Shown piece by piece: positions 14,788-26,347 of a DNA stretch of 64,000 nt (position 1 is its first letter; the number at the start of each line of letters is the position of its first letter). Source of the DNA: Floccularia luteovirens (taxonomy: Eukaryota; Basidiomycota; Agaricomycetes; Agaricales; Squamanitaceae). The position numbers and the translations under genes are program-made. The DNA lies in the NCBI GenBank assembly GCA_009739215.1, contig VSJF01000013.1:248001-312000 (forward strand), read 5' to 3'. Below the pieces are notes generated by a model. That model saw nothing but the letters and a program-made list of their open reading frames with translations. It searched no databases and was not told where the DNA came from.

Positions 14788-16156
14788 AAAAAATGATCAC
14801 AGAAGCTGGTATACAGCTAGAGCTATAATTTCGGTACAGATATCAGAGCCTGATTCGATTCGAGTCTTTGCAGAATATATTGAGACTTGGTAGAGTGAAA
14901 TGGCACAGAGGTTGTTATTGCTGACAATATATATGTGTCACATTTGTCACGCACAACATGCCTGTTTAGGAAAGTTCACGCAGATCACGGCAAACTAACA
15001 ATTCTTTGAAAGTACGTTCAACCTTTTTCAGTTGCTATCTTGACGCTAAAACGTTTCAAATACCGCTAGCCACGTTGACCATCCCAGTTACAGCTGTCTG
15101 CATGATCCTCCACTTCACCCGATAATTCATCACTCTGAAACGGTTTAAGAATGCCTCCAACAGGTCAGATAGACTCAAATGTTTGCAGTCTTATTATATG
15201 TTTACCATGTGAAGCGGAGAAAATTGTTGACATGCCAGAGCCAAGCTGTCGTTTGGACGTCCTCTCATCACGGCACAGAATTTTTTTGTCCGCGGGCATG
15301 GCTCTTGAATGATGCAAGAGGATGACACCACCTCGATCTTGATATACCACTGCTCCCCCGTTCATGCCCCTCCAAACGCCCAAGTAGAATTCACATCTGT
15401 CGCATCATACACCAGCAAGTAGCATGCAATAAACCTTCCCGTCCAGACAACATCACTAGGGTTCTCATTAGAAAGAGTAAGACTTTCCCTGATGGTCCTG
15501 CAGATCTGGTTCTGCTCTTCCCTTATACTTTTTCCAGCCAACAAAGCGCGGGAAGCTTCACCACTAAATCGGTTACCAGCTGCCTCTTTGGCTGTCTGTA
15601 TTCCCGTCAACATGAGTATCAAACCTCCTTACACATCCTGTAATGTACGTTACCGATACGACCATGCAGGTCGTCGCCAGTATACCGCTCTACGACGCGT
15701 TCGTATGCAACATTTCAGCGTGGAATTTTACACTTGCAGGTTTTATCAATTATAAGACCCTCATTTGGTTAATAAAGTGCTTCCAGAATACTGGTGGCCA
15801 GGAGAAACGTTTAGCATGTTTGGCATTAGCCTGGCTATGAAACCTTTCGTTTGTACAATTTTAAGTTTGGGTGAGAAATAGTTGGCAGGTAATGTCTTTG
15901 AACAATCCCTTCAAACTGAATTGCACGGAGTGCGCAGGACGGTCGCCCTGTGGCGCCAAACAGCTTTATATGAGATTAAACTTTTAGCAGCCATAAATTA
16001 CGGAATATTTGATGTTTTCGGCAGAAGCCGAAGTTTATGATTTTTTGGACGAATTCGATGGATGATGTGTTGTACTAAAATTGGTCTCTGAGATGTCCAA
16101 GTTTTCCTTGTTCAAGTAAGTTGTTGACTGCTCACTTTCATTACATCTTCCCAGTA
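14788..16156. other. Intergenic region VPS45 / GSKIP-domain gene
   Basis: This 1.37-kb space separates divergent genes. Besides the weak ORF pair at 15165-15622, listed separately, I see AT-rich sequence without repeats or RNA genes. Confidence 0.5.
15165..15622 (-). CDS. Weak candidate ORFs, hypothetical
   Basis: Two overlapping minus-strand open frames lie here (15362-15622 and 15165-15383). The upstream one reads TAKEAAGNRFSGEASRALLAG and ends in NSTWAFGGA; the downstream one reads GMNGGAVVYQDRGGVILLHH. Composition is protein-like and less repetitive than neighbouring shadows. I cannot join the two with a convincing intron, and no family is recognised. This may be a decayed gene fragment or chance. 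Confidence 0.2.
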
Positions 16157-16667
16157 ATGCGGTCGATATGCGTGTCAGCATTTGCTACGGGAACGTTAAT
16201 TGGAGCCATTTTCTCCGGCCTATATATCATCAAACTCCTCAACCATGATGTTCATTCAACCTCTTCGCCAAAAGACCTTATGTCTTCGTCAAGTGTTCTT
16301 TCCTTCTGTGAAGATGAACTTCGTCGAGCTTTGACCGAGCAGATTTTTGGGATTCGCTCATTCTCCATCACATGTTCTGATTCACAACAAGCGTCAGCCT
16401 CTCTGACACTCTTGGAAGGAGACATATTAACAGTAACTCTCACCCGCAATGGCTATCGCGTGAGTAAAAGTATGGTGTCTCTTGCACATAACTCCAATAT
16501 ATATTTATGTTTAGATTGGCGATCCTTTTGATAACGTATCTCCTGAACCCGGATCCTCGCCAAAAATCACTTACGAAACGGTTGAGGATTTGCTACATTC
16601 AATCAGTCCCCTTTATGTTCAGAAACGACAAGAGGCTTTACTTGTCGCTCTGCAGAAACTGTCTTAA
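16157..16667 (+). CDS. GSKIP-domain protein
   Basis: Small protein whose C-terminal half matches the GSKIP domain, known in animals to bind GSK3 and PKA regulatory subunits. Exon 1 runs to 16459 and an intron at 16460-16514 joins it in phase 0 to a 153-nt last exon. The domain reads LEGDILTVTLTRNGYRIGDPF, then TYETVEDLLHSISPLYVQKR and ends ALLVALQKLS, with the typical Y-E-T-V...L-L-x-x-x-S-P-x-Y pattern. The start is uncertain. The ATG at 16157 adds a hydrophobic N-terminus (TGTLIGAIFSGLYII) that could be a membrane segment, whereas the ATG at 16280 gives MSSSSVLSFCEDELRRAL, closer to soluble family members. It runs convergent with the OGFr gene, with 209 bp between the stops. Confidence 0.78.
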
Positions 16668-16876
16668 CTCTGTTCAACGAATTGCAATGACCACGATATT
16701 TTACTAGGTAGGTACTCCAACAATTGCCAATCCTCATGTCTAATGAATCGTCTTAGACTATTTGTAAATCTTCATCTCCTTTGACATCTCTGGATTAATT
16801 ATGTATCCAATCTTTCATTGCATTGCACATCCTTTTGTATATATTATTTTACAGTGGCTCTTACTACTACCGGAAC

Positions 16877-17764
16877 TTACAGATTTAATTTTCCAGTTTT
16901 CAGCTTACTAGCAAGGGCATCTTCGTACATCTGCCGCGTGAAAGTAACAGTACCTGAGCGAACCAATTTAATCTGATCCTGCACCCATCGTCTCTCATGC
17001 TCATTCCTAATGCAATTGGCCCACCACCTATCCATACTGCTCCGAATACCTTGCGTATTGAGTTCGTTCGACTCACTTTGCTCCTGCAGAACATGAAGGA
17101 TGAAGCCAACATTAAAATATTCGAGCCCCAATTCTGACAGACACTTCAGAATGCGCGATATGCGTAGATTGTTATGCGATGATCCTTCTTAAGTAAACGG
17201 AAAAGGTCTCTGGGAAGTACTTATAATTGACTCACGGACTAGGTTGCGATAACGAGACTGGAAGCTCCGAGGAGCGAGAGACCGCCCAATGAGGCCTGAT
17301 TCTGGCGAGACAAGACGCATGCCATAAAAATCGAGCATGAGCTTGTAGGATACCAATAAACGTTCCATGATCATGGGATCAGATTTCATAGACGATATCT
17401 CGTGAAGCTGTAGGGGCTGAGCTTGATAATTCACCCCATGTTCTCTGATTGGAAACCTAGACGGCCGAGTTATACGCAGCAGTAATAAGCAAGCACAGGA
17501 TGAAACTTACAGCCATTGGATGTATCCATGCTTGTACTCTAACTTGTCATAATCGCCATACCATCTGAACAGCCTCATCAAAATCGAAGTTCATTTGGAG
17601 GTAGATCACGGAGAGTACTGGTCATGGATCTCATCAACCGTACGTTTATCTGGATGACAGCGCAAGGTGTTCGAGTAGAATTGTAGATTTGCGGTGCTAG
17701 AGATATCATCATGAATATCTGGATATTCATCCAGGAATTCTTGAACGTCTTGAGGGATGGTCAT
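16877..17764 (-). CDS. OGFr-domain protein (opioid growth factor receptor conserved region)
   Basis: Contains the conserved region of the opioid growth factor receptor family, widespread in eukaryotes including Agaricomycetes; its biochemical role in fungi is not known. From the start at 17764 (MTIPQDVQEFLDEYPDI) the segments NLQFYSNTLRCHPD, TVDEIHDQYSP, then WYGDYDKLEYKHGYIQWL and FPIREHGVNYQAQPLQLHEI follow. After these come VSYKLMLDFYGMRL, SRYRNLVR, LRISRILKCLSELGLEYFN and a tryptophan-rich end (MDRWWANCIRNEHERRW). Three short introns are required. The order of blocks matches the family end to end, which makes the call firm despite the modest length of about 245 residues. Confidence 0.88.
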
Positions 17765-20700
17765 AATGGGTCGATTACTCCAAAGAAAATATCTCTGACA
17801 GGAGTAAAATGTTTTCTGCTATACACGTGACTAGTATGTCTCGCAGTGTCCATGATCGTGTCCTTTTCTTCCGCACCTTGAATATCGCGGTCTAAAGCTG
17901 CAACTGAAAATGGCGTACAACGACCAGTAGCCTGGTATCCTATGGTATCTTCAACCCAACTCCTCGGTCTTTAGCTTGGCGGAATAGTCTGCATGGTCGA
18001 TCAAACGTGCGCCAGCCTTGTGCGAATTGCAAGGTGATCTGACTACTTCCACAGGCAACACGGAAATTAGCAACCTTCAGCATAACTTGACATGCTATCG
18101 TCATAGCTTTATGTCCGGCCTACGTGATACTATCAACGCCGCTGCGCTGCTTCTGTCATCATTGGCGCAACCTTCAAGCGAACGACATGCCGTTTGTAAA
18201 TACCACGTCGCTGAGCTTGTCGTAATTTCATATCTTCGAAGAGTTCTAGATCAAAGCACTGGCATCACCTCCTATGACCTAACACGGAACCCTGCTGCCT
18301 CGACTTTTCCTGGCCTTGTAACTCTTGTAAGCTAATCCCTCACTTTCTCACCTGGGAACTTGAGCCTTTTGAGAAAGTCAGGACGATCTATATACGTAAC
18401 CCAATACCGCGGTAATGAAATTTCAATCAATGTGACGATGTATTATTCAATTTATATAAGAACGGTACTTCCTACGCCAGAATCGCACGAAGGTGTCGAA
18501 AGATAAAAAATTGGCACACTGCACTGTATATCATGCAGGACAGCAGCACCATCTATGAAATTTAAAACCATGCTAAGTACGCATTTCTATGGCCTCTCAC
18601 GTCAATCAAAAGTAGAATGACGTTGTACTGCGGTCCGTCAACCGAAATACCACTCTATTTCTTCAAGTTAGGTTCGACTCTTAAGGTCAATCTATGATTA
18701 CCTGGCCAAGATAACATTAACAGGGTAGGGTGCCAACAAGATAGACGTTTGTAAGGTACGTCCCAATTCAACCAACCAAAATATAGGATAATTCAATTGC
18801 AGAGAAGGGAAGATAAAAAGACAACCAATCGTAAATGCACATGTTTAATATTACCAGTAAGGCTAGAGAAATGCTGTGTCTCCGTCATCCGACGACCACT
18901 AGCAAGAGCCTCTCCGCAGAATGCCCAATTTGTAGTTCACCATCGTTGGTCTATCACTAGAGTGCTTTTTGTATTATGCTTAAAGCTCACTAGTCTATCT
19001 CGTTATGCAGCATGTTGGGCAGCTTTGTTTTGCCAGACGCAAGTTCAAATTTTTTCAGATCAAATTGGGTGGGATTATTTCTTCTGCCTTTGGCTAGTGT
19101 TCCTTATTCAAAACACCACGCCCCTCGGAAACCACAGGCCTGAGGTAATCCATGTTGGTTTAATGTCCCTAGACGACTACTTTTAACTGCTCTCGAACTC
19201 AGGTGAAGACCAACTTCCATTTTGCAGTCCGCTCATTGGTTGAAGTACTTAGCTCAGGCGGACTGTGACATGTTGGAATAGCATTGTTTCCCAGCAAATG
19301 CCACCCCAAATCCCCTAACATTCGCATCAGGTCCGAGATGCCGAATACCGAGCTGAATAGTTCCAGAAGAAAACAAACTAAGTATTTGCCTCCGTTAACC
19401 CTTCCTGCCAGAGGCCTACAGGGATGAGTTTGAAGTTGTCAAGATTTTCATGTCAGACGAGCTCGATCTAATCTGTGATGTAAATCTATAGGTTTTTCTT
19501 GTACCTAGTTACTTACCGTTTACGCATATACAAAAAATCATTCAAAACATTGGGAAATCGGGAGAGCTGAATCTTTTTTATAGGTCAGATAACACGATGT
19601 CCAAACTAAACAAACACAGCACTATGTAACCTTGGGCAATGCACTTATTTCAGAATGATAAAATGCTCCATGGTTACATATACAGCCTATGAGCTCCCTG
19701 ATTGAGGTGAACCGTCGGCACGTTCGACAACCGCAACACATAAAAGTGCGCCTGTTTCCCCAAGAAGGCACAAACCAACGGGATGTTCTGAATTTCCCTG
19801 AATATCTCACTCAACGAAAGATCGACATCTGTTTTTTCGATCTGCGATAGGATAGGATTACTTGCCACTCGGTCCGGTTTACAAGGCATGGATAAAACGA
19901 GTTATAAAACGTGACAACGAACTTCAGTCCAATGAGAACTTGAGCGGAATATTCCAGGTCTGTTCACACCTTCAACGAAAACGTTGGGCGGAGCTAGACT
20001 CATAAAGAATATGATTTTCAAGCATTATGGGTATGAGATATCTTGCCCCGTATGTACGACATGGGGTGGCTTCTATATCCTCGATAGGTGTTAGCTGAGA
20101 GCAGGTGTTTTCGCCTGCACGCATCGAAGGTTCACGAACGTTCTTCAATCCAATTGGGGGCGATTAAATAATTCATTTGGATATTGAATATGCAACATTA
20201 TACATGTTCGCCTACGGCTTGCAGGGATAGCAAAACGGTTGTCAAACCATCGCCAAGGAACATATGTGTGCCATAGTTGAATTTGTTTTTGAAGTAGACA
20301 TATTCAGACTCGCTGGAATCAAAAATATTCCGATTGCTCGCACCAAATATCAAGATTGCCTGTCCGTTAGAAAAGCTGAGCAGTCCAAAGGGTGTTGGTA
20401 CACAAAGGCACACTTTGAGCTTACTATGATTGGGCACTACACTGGCTTTCGTCCCTGATGAACTGAAGACCGATTTAGGCCAATAGCTGTCAAGTTTGTG
20501 ATTTACACCTTGTCTCAATAGGCCGTTAGTACTTTCTCATTGGAGAAATACCACGTAGTTACTTACGATATACGCTTTCCCATCAAAAAAGCATTACAAA
20601 CGATCCAAATTCCATGAATCAAAATCATAACGACATCTAACTGAGAACAAACCGAACCTTCTATTCGCAGATAGCTTGAATTCTGAAGAGACGCTCACAG

Positions 20701-23700
20701 ACAAGCGCATGACGACAATATGCGGGGAATGTATTTGTTTCTTAGAAGTACATTTGCGGGGAAATGTATTCTTTCCCAATGACTCGAACAGCTTGATTGG
20801 TTGGTGCGTGTTTGAATGAACATCATTTCCGCATAAATTCACACTCCGAATGAATGACCCGAGCAAGATCGGTAACAGTGCCGTAACGCGGCACTCAATG
20901 GTTTGCAACGACGGCACCGGCTGCCGAGAATGCGGGGGAACATTATTCACCCGAAACGTTGGGAAGCATCATCTTCAAGTGAATTTACCCACTCGGATTC
21001 ATGAACGTGCTTTCATTGAACATGCTCTTCTATGAGCCATGTTATTGGCGAGGTAAAAATCTTCCAGACCAAGTAAACAAGTAAGCAAGTGTGCAAGTGT
21101 GCAAGCAGCATTATCACAATACACCCGACTTGATGACACATTGATAGGACGCTTCCATGCTAGAGGACCGTTTCTCTGACTAGCTATATCTAAATAGTTC
21201 CTGGTATAACTGTAAACCTGCAAGAACACCTGATAAATCGCGCCCGAGCACTCCATTTGATAGTTGGCCGCTATGCACCCACAAGAAGAACCATTGTGTC
21301 AAAAGTAAATTTTAATTTCCCCTAAGGTTTAGATTTGACATTCAATTTGAGTGCTCTAAATCTTCAGCATTTTGACAAGTGGTCCATAATTCATTTTAAT
21401 ATCCACTAATACTCTAAAACAAGGAAGTACCATTTTCTTCTTAGTCCGTTTTAAGTTTCATTGGATAGCGTTTATATGAAGGGCAATTTAGTAACTTACT
21501 ACGAGTCCCCACACAAACCGAGCTGGTCAGAAGAACAGGCTAATTGCTCCATTCCGCCTTCGTCCATATCAGTAACTGACCTTGTATTTTCGCATAAGTG
21601 AACTCCTTGCAAGTCGGTTATCATCCTACCGCAATATATGCACCATTATCATCCCGATCAAAGATACAAGTCCGTTATCTCTCGAACCCACACTTGTGGG
21701 ACAGCAACAACATCTCATTTAAGATGCTAACTGCAGAACAATGTAACCAGAGTGAGTTTATGCGCAATATCCATTTCATGTGTGACTATAAAGGGAACCA
21801 CTTTTCCGGTAATCAGCGATTGGCTACTTTAGTTAGTCCTTGTTCAGTATTTACATTCACTATCTGTAGTATCGAGTCATTTACAATGACTTTAATTAGG
21901 ACTAAGTCTCCAACTCAAGTGCAAGTTTATCTTCCTTAGCGGACGGAGCTTGTTGCACGCGATGGGTTCAGCTGACACATCTTCACAGCACGATGAGATC
22001 AAAATAGGTTGGAACAAGGCGGGAAAAGGCAAGAAAGTAAGATGGAAAAACGGCCTGGATAAGATGAAGCCTTGTAAAGTAATCAGTGCATACACATGCG
22101 TTCAAGGCTCGATAATCACGCAATCATCACCATCTATTTATTGAAATGCGCGCGCCCACATAGAGTAGAGCTTTAGGTGTGATCGGAGCCAGCTGTCAGG
22201 ATCAAATACACCAAGAGAAGAATGCATAGGTTCCATGCCTGTAACACCGGAACAACCCAGAATTTGTGGGGAAAGAGAATTCACCGCATTCTCCGAAACT
22301 TCCCAAGAAGTCAACTCGAATTAGGTTGCGGGGAAGAAAGGAGAACCATGCCACCTCTCACAAAAGATAAAAACATTCCAAGCTGAGCGCTCTGATATCC
22401 AGTTAAGTTTATTCCCATCCCACCCGCCCCCCTCGGGGCATCCGGAGTTGCCGGGTTCGTTTACTATTGCGTGGCTAATGTGGGATTCTGGGGCTGAGTA
22501 TCCGTCAGGCAGTTCACGGGTATAACAGGAGGGTGTCCAGTTCTGAACTGAATGAGCTGCGCAGCCTACATGGACCTGTACAAGGTGTCGCGGAGACAGC
22601 CGCGACCTAGTGACCTCCAAACAACAAAGATACACATGCTAACAAGCTGATTAAAGAGATCGAGCAACATCGTGAGTTGACAAGATTATCGGATGCTGAT
22701 TATGATGGATATAGTCTCCTTTGTGTCGAGATCCGGGAGAAAATGAGTCATAGGAGTGCAACGTTGAAGAGAACATACGAATGCGTGCTTATGAGAGATT
22801 CAAACTAACGGTGTGTATGGATGTTGCCGTTCCAATGTTGTCGAAGTCTTGAATTGATGGCCATGTATTGATAACTGAGATATCAGCTGCCAAACCAGAA
22901 ATGAACGCCGTGAGTAGCGGGAACAGGTGACACCCGAGCTGTATGAACATGGTACGTATGGGAGTAGCCGATACAATTGATGCCCCAGTTTACAATTGAT
23001 ATCAAAGCATGGAAGCAACCTGGAGACGTTTCGGTGGTTCCTGTAGAAGAAATGCTGAGGAGGAAAGAAAGAGGTCTGTACATTGAATTGACGTTGAACC
23101 TGAACTTGATATCATGATGCGAGCAGGATGCGAGTGACAAGTCAGTACAGCCGAATGAAATCAGATAACGATAATCGGAAGACATTATTAATAAAAGAGA
23201 TCCAGAAAATCTAGAACTCGGGAGAGTACATCGAACGGAAGGCTCGCTTGAATCATGTTCTTTCCAGAAGACAAACTCCTGCAGTTCAACATTGAAATGT
23301 GGTTGGTCATTTCCAGTAATAACAGGAGGCCCAAGTTGGTATATCAAGTTCATCAAGGTTGCGGCAAGTTTGTGGAGCAGCAGAGATGAGTTCAGGGTGC
23401 GGAACCCTGTGCAAATTCAAGGAAATGCCGCCGGGAACATGCGGATGTATTGCATTTATCGCACTTCAGCCAGGAACGAAAAGTCTCGAATGTTCATAGG
23501 CTATGCTGCAGTGATGACCCGTAAAACTACGACATCAAACTAAGATAAGCCAGCTTGAATTGAAGATTTTTATTATAATAATAAAATCCAAAAAGCCAGA
23601 TATAGCTCCTGCATCGAAAGGCATTGCAGGTTTGACAAAAGCCGATAATGAAATTATGATAACTTGCCGAAAGGAAAGGCAGGAACGAGAGATGATGAGA

Positions 23701-24287
23701 ATATCGGTACGAATATGCGCTCCACTGCGTAGAAAGAGAGGTTGAGAGCTGTAATAAGAAATGAGTATAAAGATCTGCGCAGCAGCAATTAAGGCCACAT
23801 GCTGCTCTGGGCACTGATGAGGAGAAACTCTGGAGAAACAACTTTTTTTATAGAGGCCTTTCGCAATTAATTGCGTGCACCCCAAGTAATTGATAATTTT
23901 TAAATTAATAAATGAAAACGAGATGAAGACGCACATGTAGGGGGGTATAAGAGGTTATCTCGTGCTGGTGACAGACGCGTTCAAACGTTTAATGACACAC
24001 ACGCATCTAAAACCCGGATCTACAACAGTACAAGTTGGCCATAGGCGTGCTTCATTGCTTCATTGTTTCAATGCACACACCGAGGGGGGTAGGCCCATTG
24101 TATTTTTTTTCCCTTGCGTTCACCATGTAACTTGTAACTTTGACTGTCAAATGTCCATGTCCATGTCAGGTCGATTGAGCAGAGAACCCATCATCAAACC
24201 AGTCCGCACCAGCACGATCACTGATCAGATATAAATATGATAGATCACAGTCAACGAAGTTCAGCCGTTCACGTGCCTTGCGGTTTT
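17765..24287. other. Gene-poor region, left part
   Basis: About 6.5 kb without a gene I can support. The longest open frames (for example 22883-23356 minus, 157 codons; 18797-19186 plus, 129 codons) have no recognised domain, no neighbouring exons that join in frame and no homolog I know. A short imperfect tandem of GCAAGTGT units occurs near 21085-21105. No transposase, reverse transcriptase, rRNA or intact tRNA was seen. It may hold non-coding transcripts or old degraded genes. Confidence 0.55.
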
Positions 24288-24385
24288 AAAAAAAACGAAA
24301 ACGACTCTCGGGAGTTTCGAACCTCCTACTTAGTCTCTCACTGATATTAAGTGAGTGTATAAACCAGTTTAGTGACTTCGTTCCC
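24288..24385 (-). other. tRNA-like relic with B box and oligo-T tail
   Basis: On the minus strand the segment at 24311-24326 reads GGAGGTTCGAAACTCC, close to a Pol III B box / T-arm. A D-arm-like sequence CTGGTTTA lies about 40 bases upstream (complement of 24364-24375), a 6-bp hairpin with a 7-base loop sits between them, and a run of eight T follows at 24295-24288. The acceptor stem does not pair and position 33 of the loop is not U, so this is not a functional tRNA. It is a tRNA relic or SINE head. Confidence 0.35.
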
Positions 24386-24522
24386 ATCCAGGCTTCGCTG
24401 ACTTCATCAAACAAGCCGCCCTGGTTCAGTCCATACATAAGCAATCAGAAATAAGAGATGAACACAGGAAATACCGGATATCCGTGACGTCGTTATGGCA
24501 TAGGCGTAAGGCATACATATGT

Positions 24523-24612
24523 AGTCCGTCCGGGTGGTTAAATGGCATTGCTGCCGTCAACCAGGTGGGTATCTAAAACTAGGGCCATGCTCCCCGGTAG
24601 CGGTTCGAATGA
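24523..24612 (+). other. Second tRNA-like segment (A- and B-box-like)
   Basis: The segment GGGTGGTTAAATGGC at 24532-24546 resembles a tRNA A box/D-arm, and GGTTCGAAT at 24602-24610 resembles a B box, at a spacing suited to Pol III. The T-arm lacks the 3' complementary strand and no cloverleaf closes. Read as a degenerate tRNA or SINE fragment on the opposite strand to the neighbour 150 bp away. Confidence 0.3.
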
Positions 24613-25740
24613 AATATTTCATATCGGCCGAGATCGTTGTCAAAAAGACTTGTGCTATATTCTCACCTCAACTCAATTCAAATCTCATACAACGCATTCA
24701 CAAGTGGGTTGCCAACTTAACAAGCTCCTGTTTATATTTCAAGGATTATATCATACATAGTGTTACGCGCGGTAAAACAGCACCCACCTTATGTTTATAT
24801 AAAAAGGCGCGCTGATTGGAAAAACCCGGTAATATATTAATGTATCCAGACGGTGGGCCGTTAAAGTCCCTCACTTATGGCAGTTATTATTAGAGGTACG
24901 GGTTGAGGGAAGAAAAACAAAAGCCTACAACGGAACTTTTTTGTCAGCACACTGAGTTTTGAGCACGTGGGATAATATACTCCAGATTTGCGAAGTTTCT
25001 CCGAGAACTGATTGCCATGATCAAGTGAAAAAAAAGGTAATATCAACTACTGAAACCGTGAAAAAAAAACCTTCATTCTGGCATATCATGTGTATTATGC
25101 CGGTATGGGAAAAACATTATCACAAGAAGCGTGCATGGCTATGTATTGAAATTGAAATTTGTTTTTCTCAAATACAATACTCACACACAGAATCAAAGAA
25201 AAATGCTACTTCTCTCATCGGACCTTATTGACAGCGCAACGCCAACGCAACACCAAAGCACATCACAAGTCAAGGGAACAGATCGAATCGAGTTCGAAAA
25301 GTGAAATAAATAATACATGGAAAAAGAAAGTGGCGGACATCCAGATCCTTCTGGTACATATCTGAAATCAATATCAATTGCTTGCATATGTGAGTGGAAA
25401 CTTGCGATAATTCCGGAGTGATGTATAATTATAACGTATTGCATGCCAGTAATCCTACTTGCATATATACAGCCCAAACTCTAAAAATCTAGGTCTAGGT
25501 TACGCGCGCTACATACGCTACAATGTCAAGTAACCTGATCACTAATACAACTAATTACTAGCAAGATCTCATACATCATTGCCTTGGTCTGTCCTTTAAA
25601 AGCTCTAATCATATTTTTAGGAACTTTCCAAGTACATATGTAGTGTATGACACACACCCCGCCACCATCAACCGCCAACATCAACCATACCAAGTGGAGT
25701 ACTTTTTTTCGTATGTATTGGTATGACACTACACATCAAC

Positions 25741-25870
25741 TATAGTAAAACCTCTCATAACGTATCGCGGGTTATATGTAACCAAGAAAGACTTAGCACA
25801 AGTTCATAGTTAGTGTATCTAAAGCAACCGCATAAACCCAAGTTTGCCAACACAACGTATAACTCGCGAT
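25741..25870. mobile_element. Possible relic of a Tc1/mariner (pogo-like) transposon end
   Basis: The sequence TAGTAAAACCTCTCATAACG at 25743-25762 resembles the terminal repeats of pogo/Fot-type elements, which often read CAGTAAAACCTC..TAACG. Directly inside it, ATCGCGGGTTATATGT (25764-25779) recurs inverted at 25855-25870 with 14 of 16 matches. No transposase frame and no opposite outer terminus are present, so it would be a short non-autonomous copy or a fragment. Confidence 0.35.
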
Positions 25871-26331
25871 TCGTCGGGCTCGTCGGCAACTAAATAAATA
25901 CAAACAGCCCACGTTCAAAAATTATTCCACACTGTAAACACATGTATATATACTCACATTACAAAATGTCTCCGTGCGGAAAAAAATCTGGGGAGACGTG
26001 AGATATATTCCCATGTTATTCCGTCCTATCGCGCGTATGCGATGTTAATTTCAAACTTAAATTCGATTATGCTTATGTACCTTCTCTTCCCGATGAGAAG
26101 TGTGGGGTGAGGACAACAAAAAGAAAAGAAGAAGCTGAATTAATCGCCCACAGGGGATAGGGGGAGGCGAGCAGGAGCCTAGAAAGTCCCCACATACCCT
26201 CAGCCCATAGTACACATGATGCATGATACATGAATTTTGTTCGACCAGGCAGCATGAGCTACTGAATTTAAACCCCTATTTCCAACTGAATGTTGCATAC
26301 ATTTGTTGCATGGTATATTCAAACAAAATGT

Positions 26332-26347
26332 TTTGTCCGCGGACAAA
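26332..26347. repeat. Perfect 16-bp palindrome
   Basis: TTTGTCCGCGGACAAA is self-complementary over all 16 bases. The core CCGCGG holds two everted CGG half-sites, a layout bound by some dimeric Zn(II)2Cys6 fungal regulators. No gene start lies nearby, so a regulatory role is speculative. Confidence 0.5.

Noticed and set aside
22883..23356. Minus-strand ORF of 157 codons
   Set aside because: No recognised motif, no flanking exons that join in frame, and amino-acid composition close to random for this DNA. Kept only as a note in the region entry.
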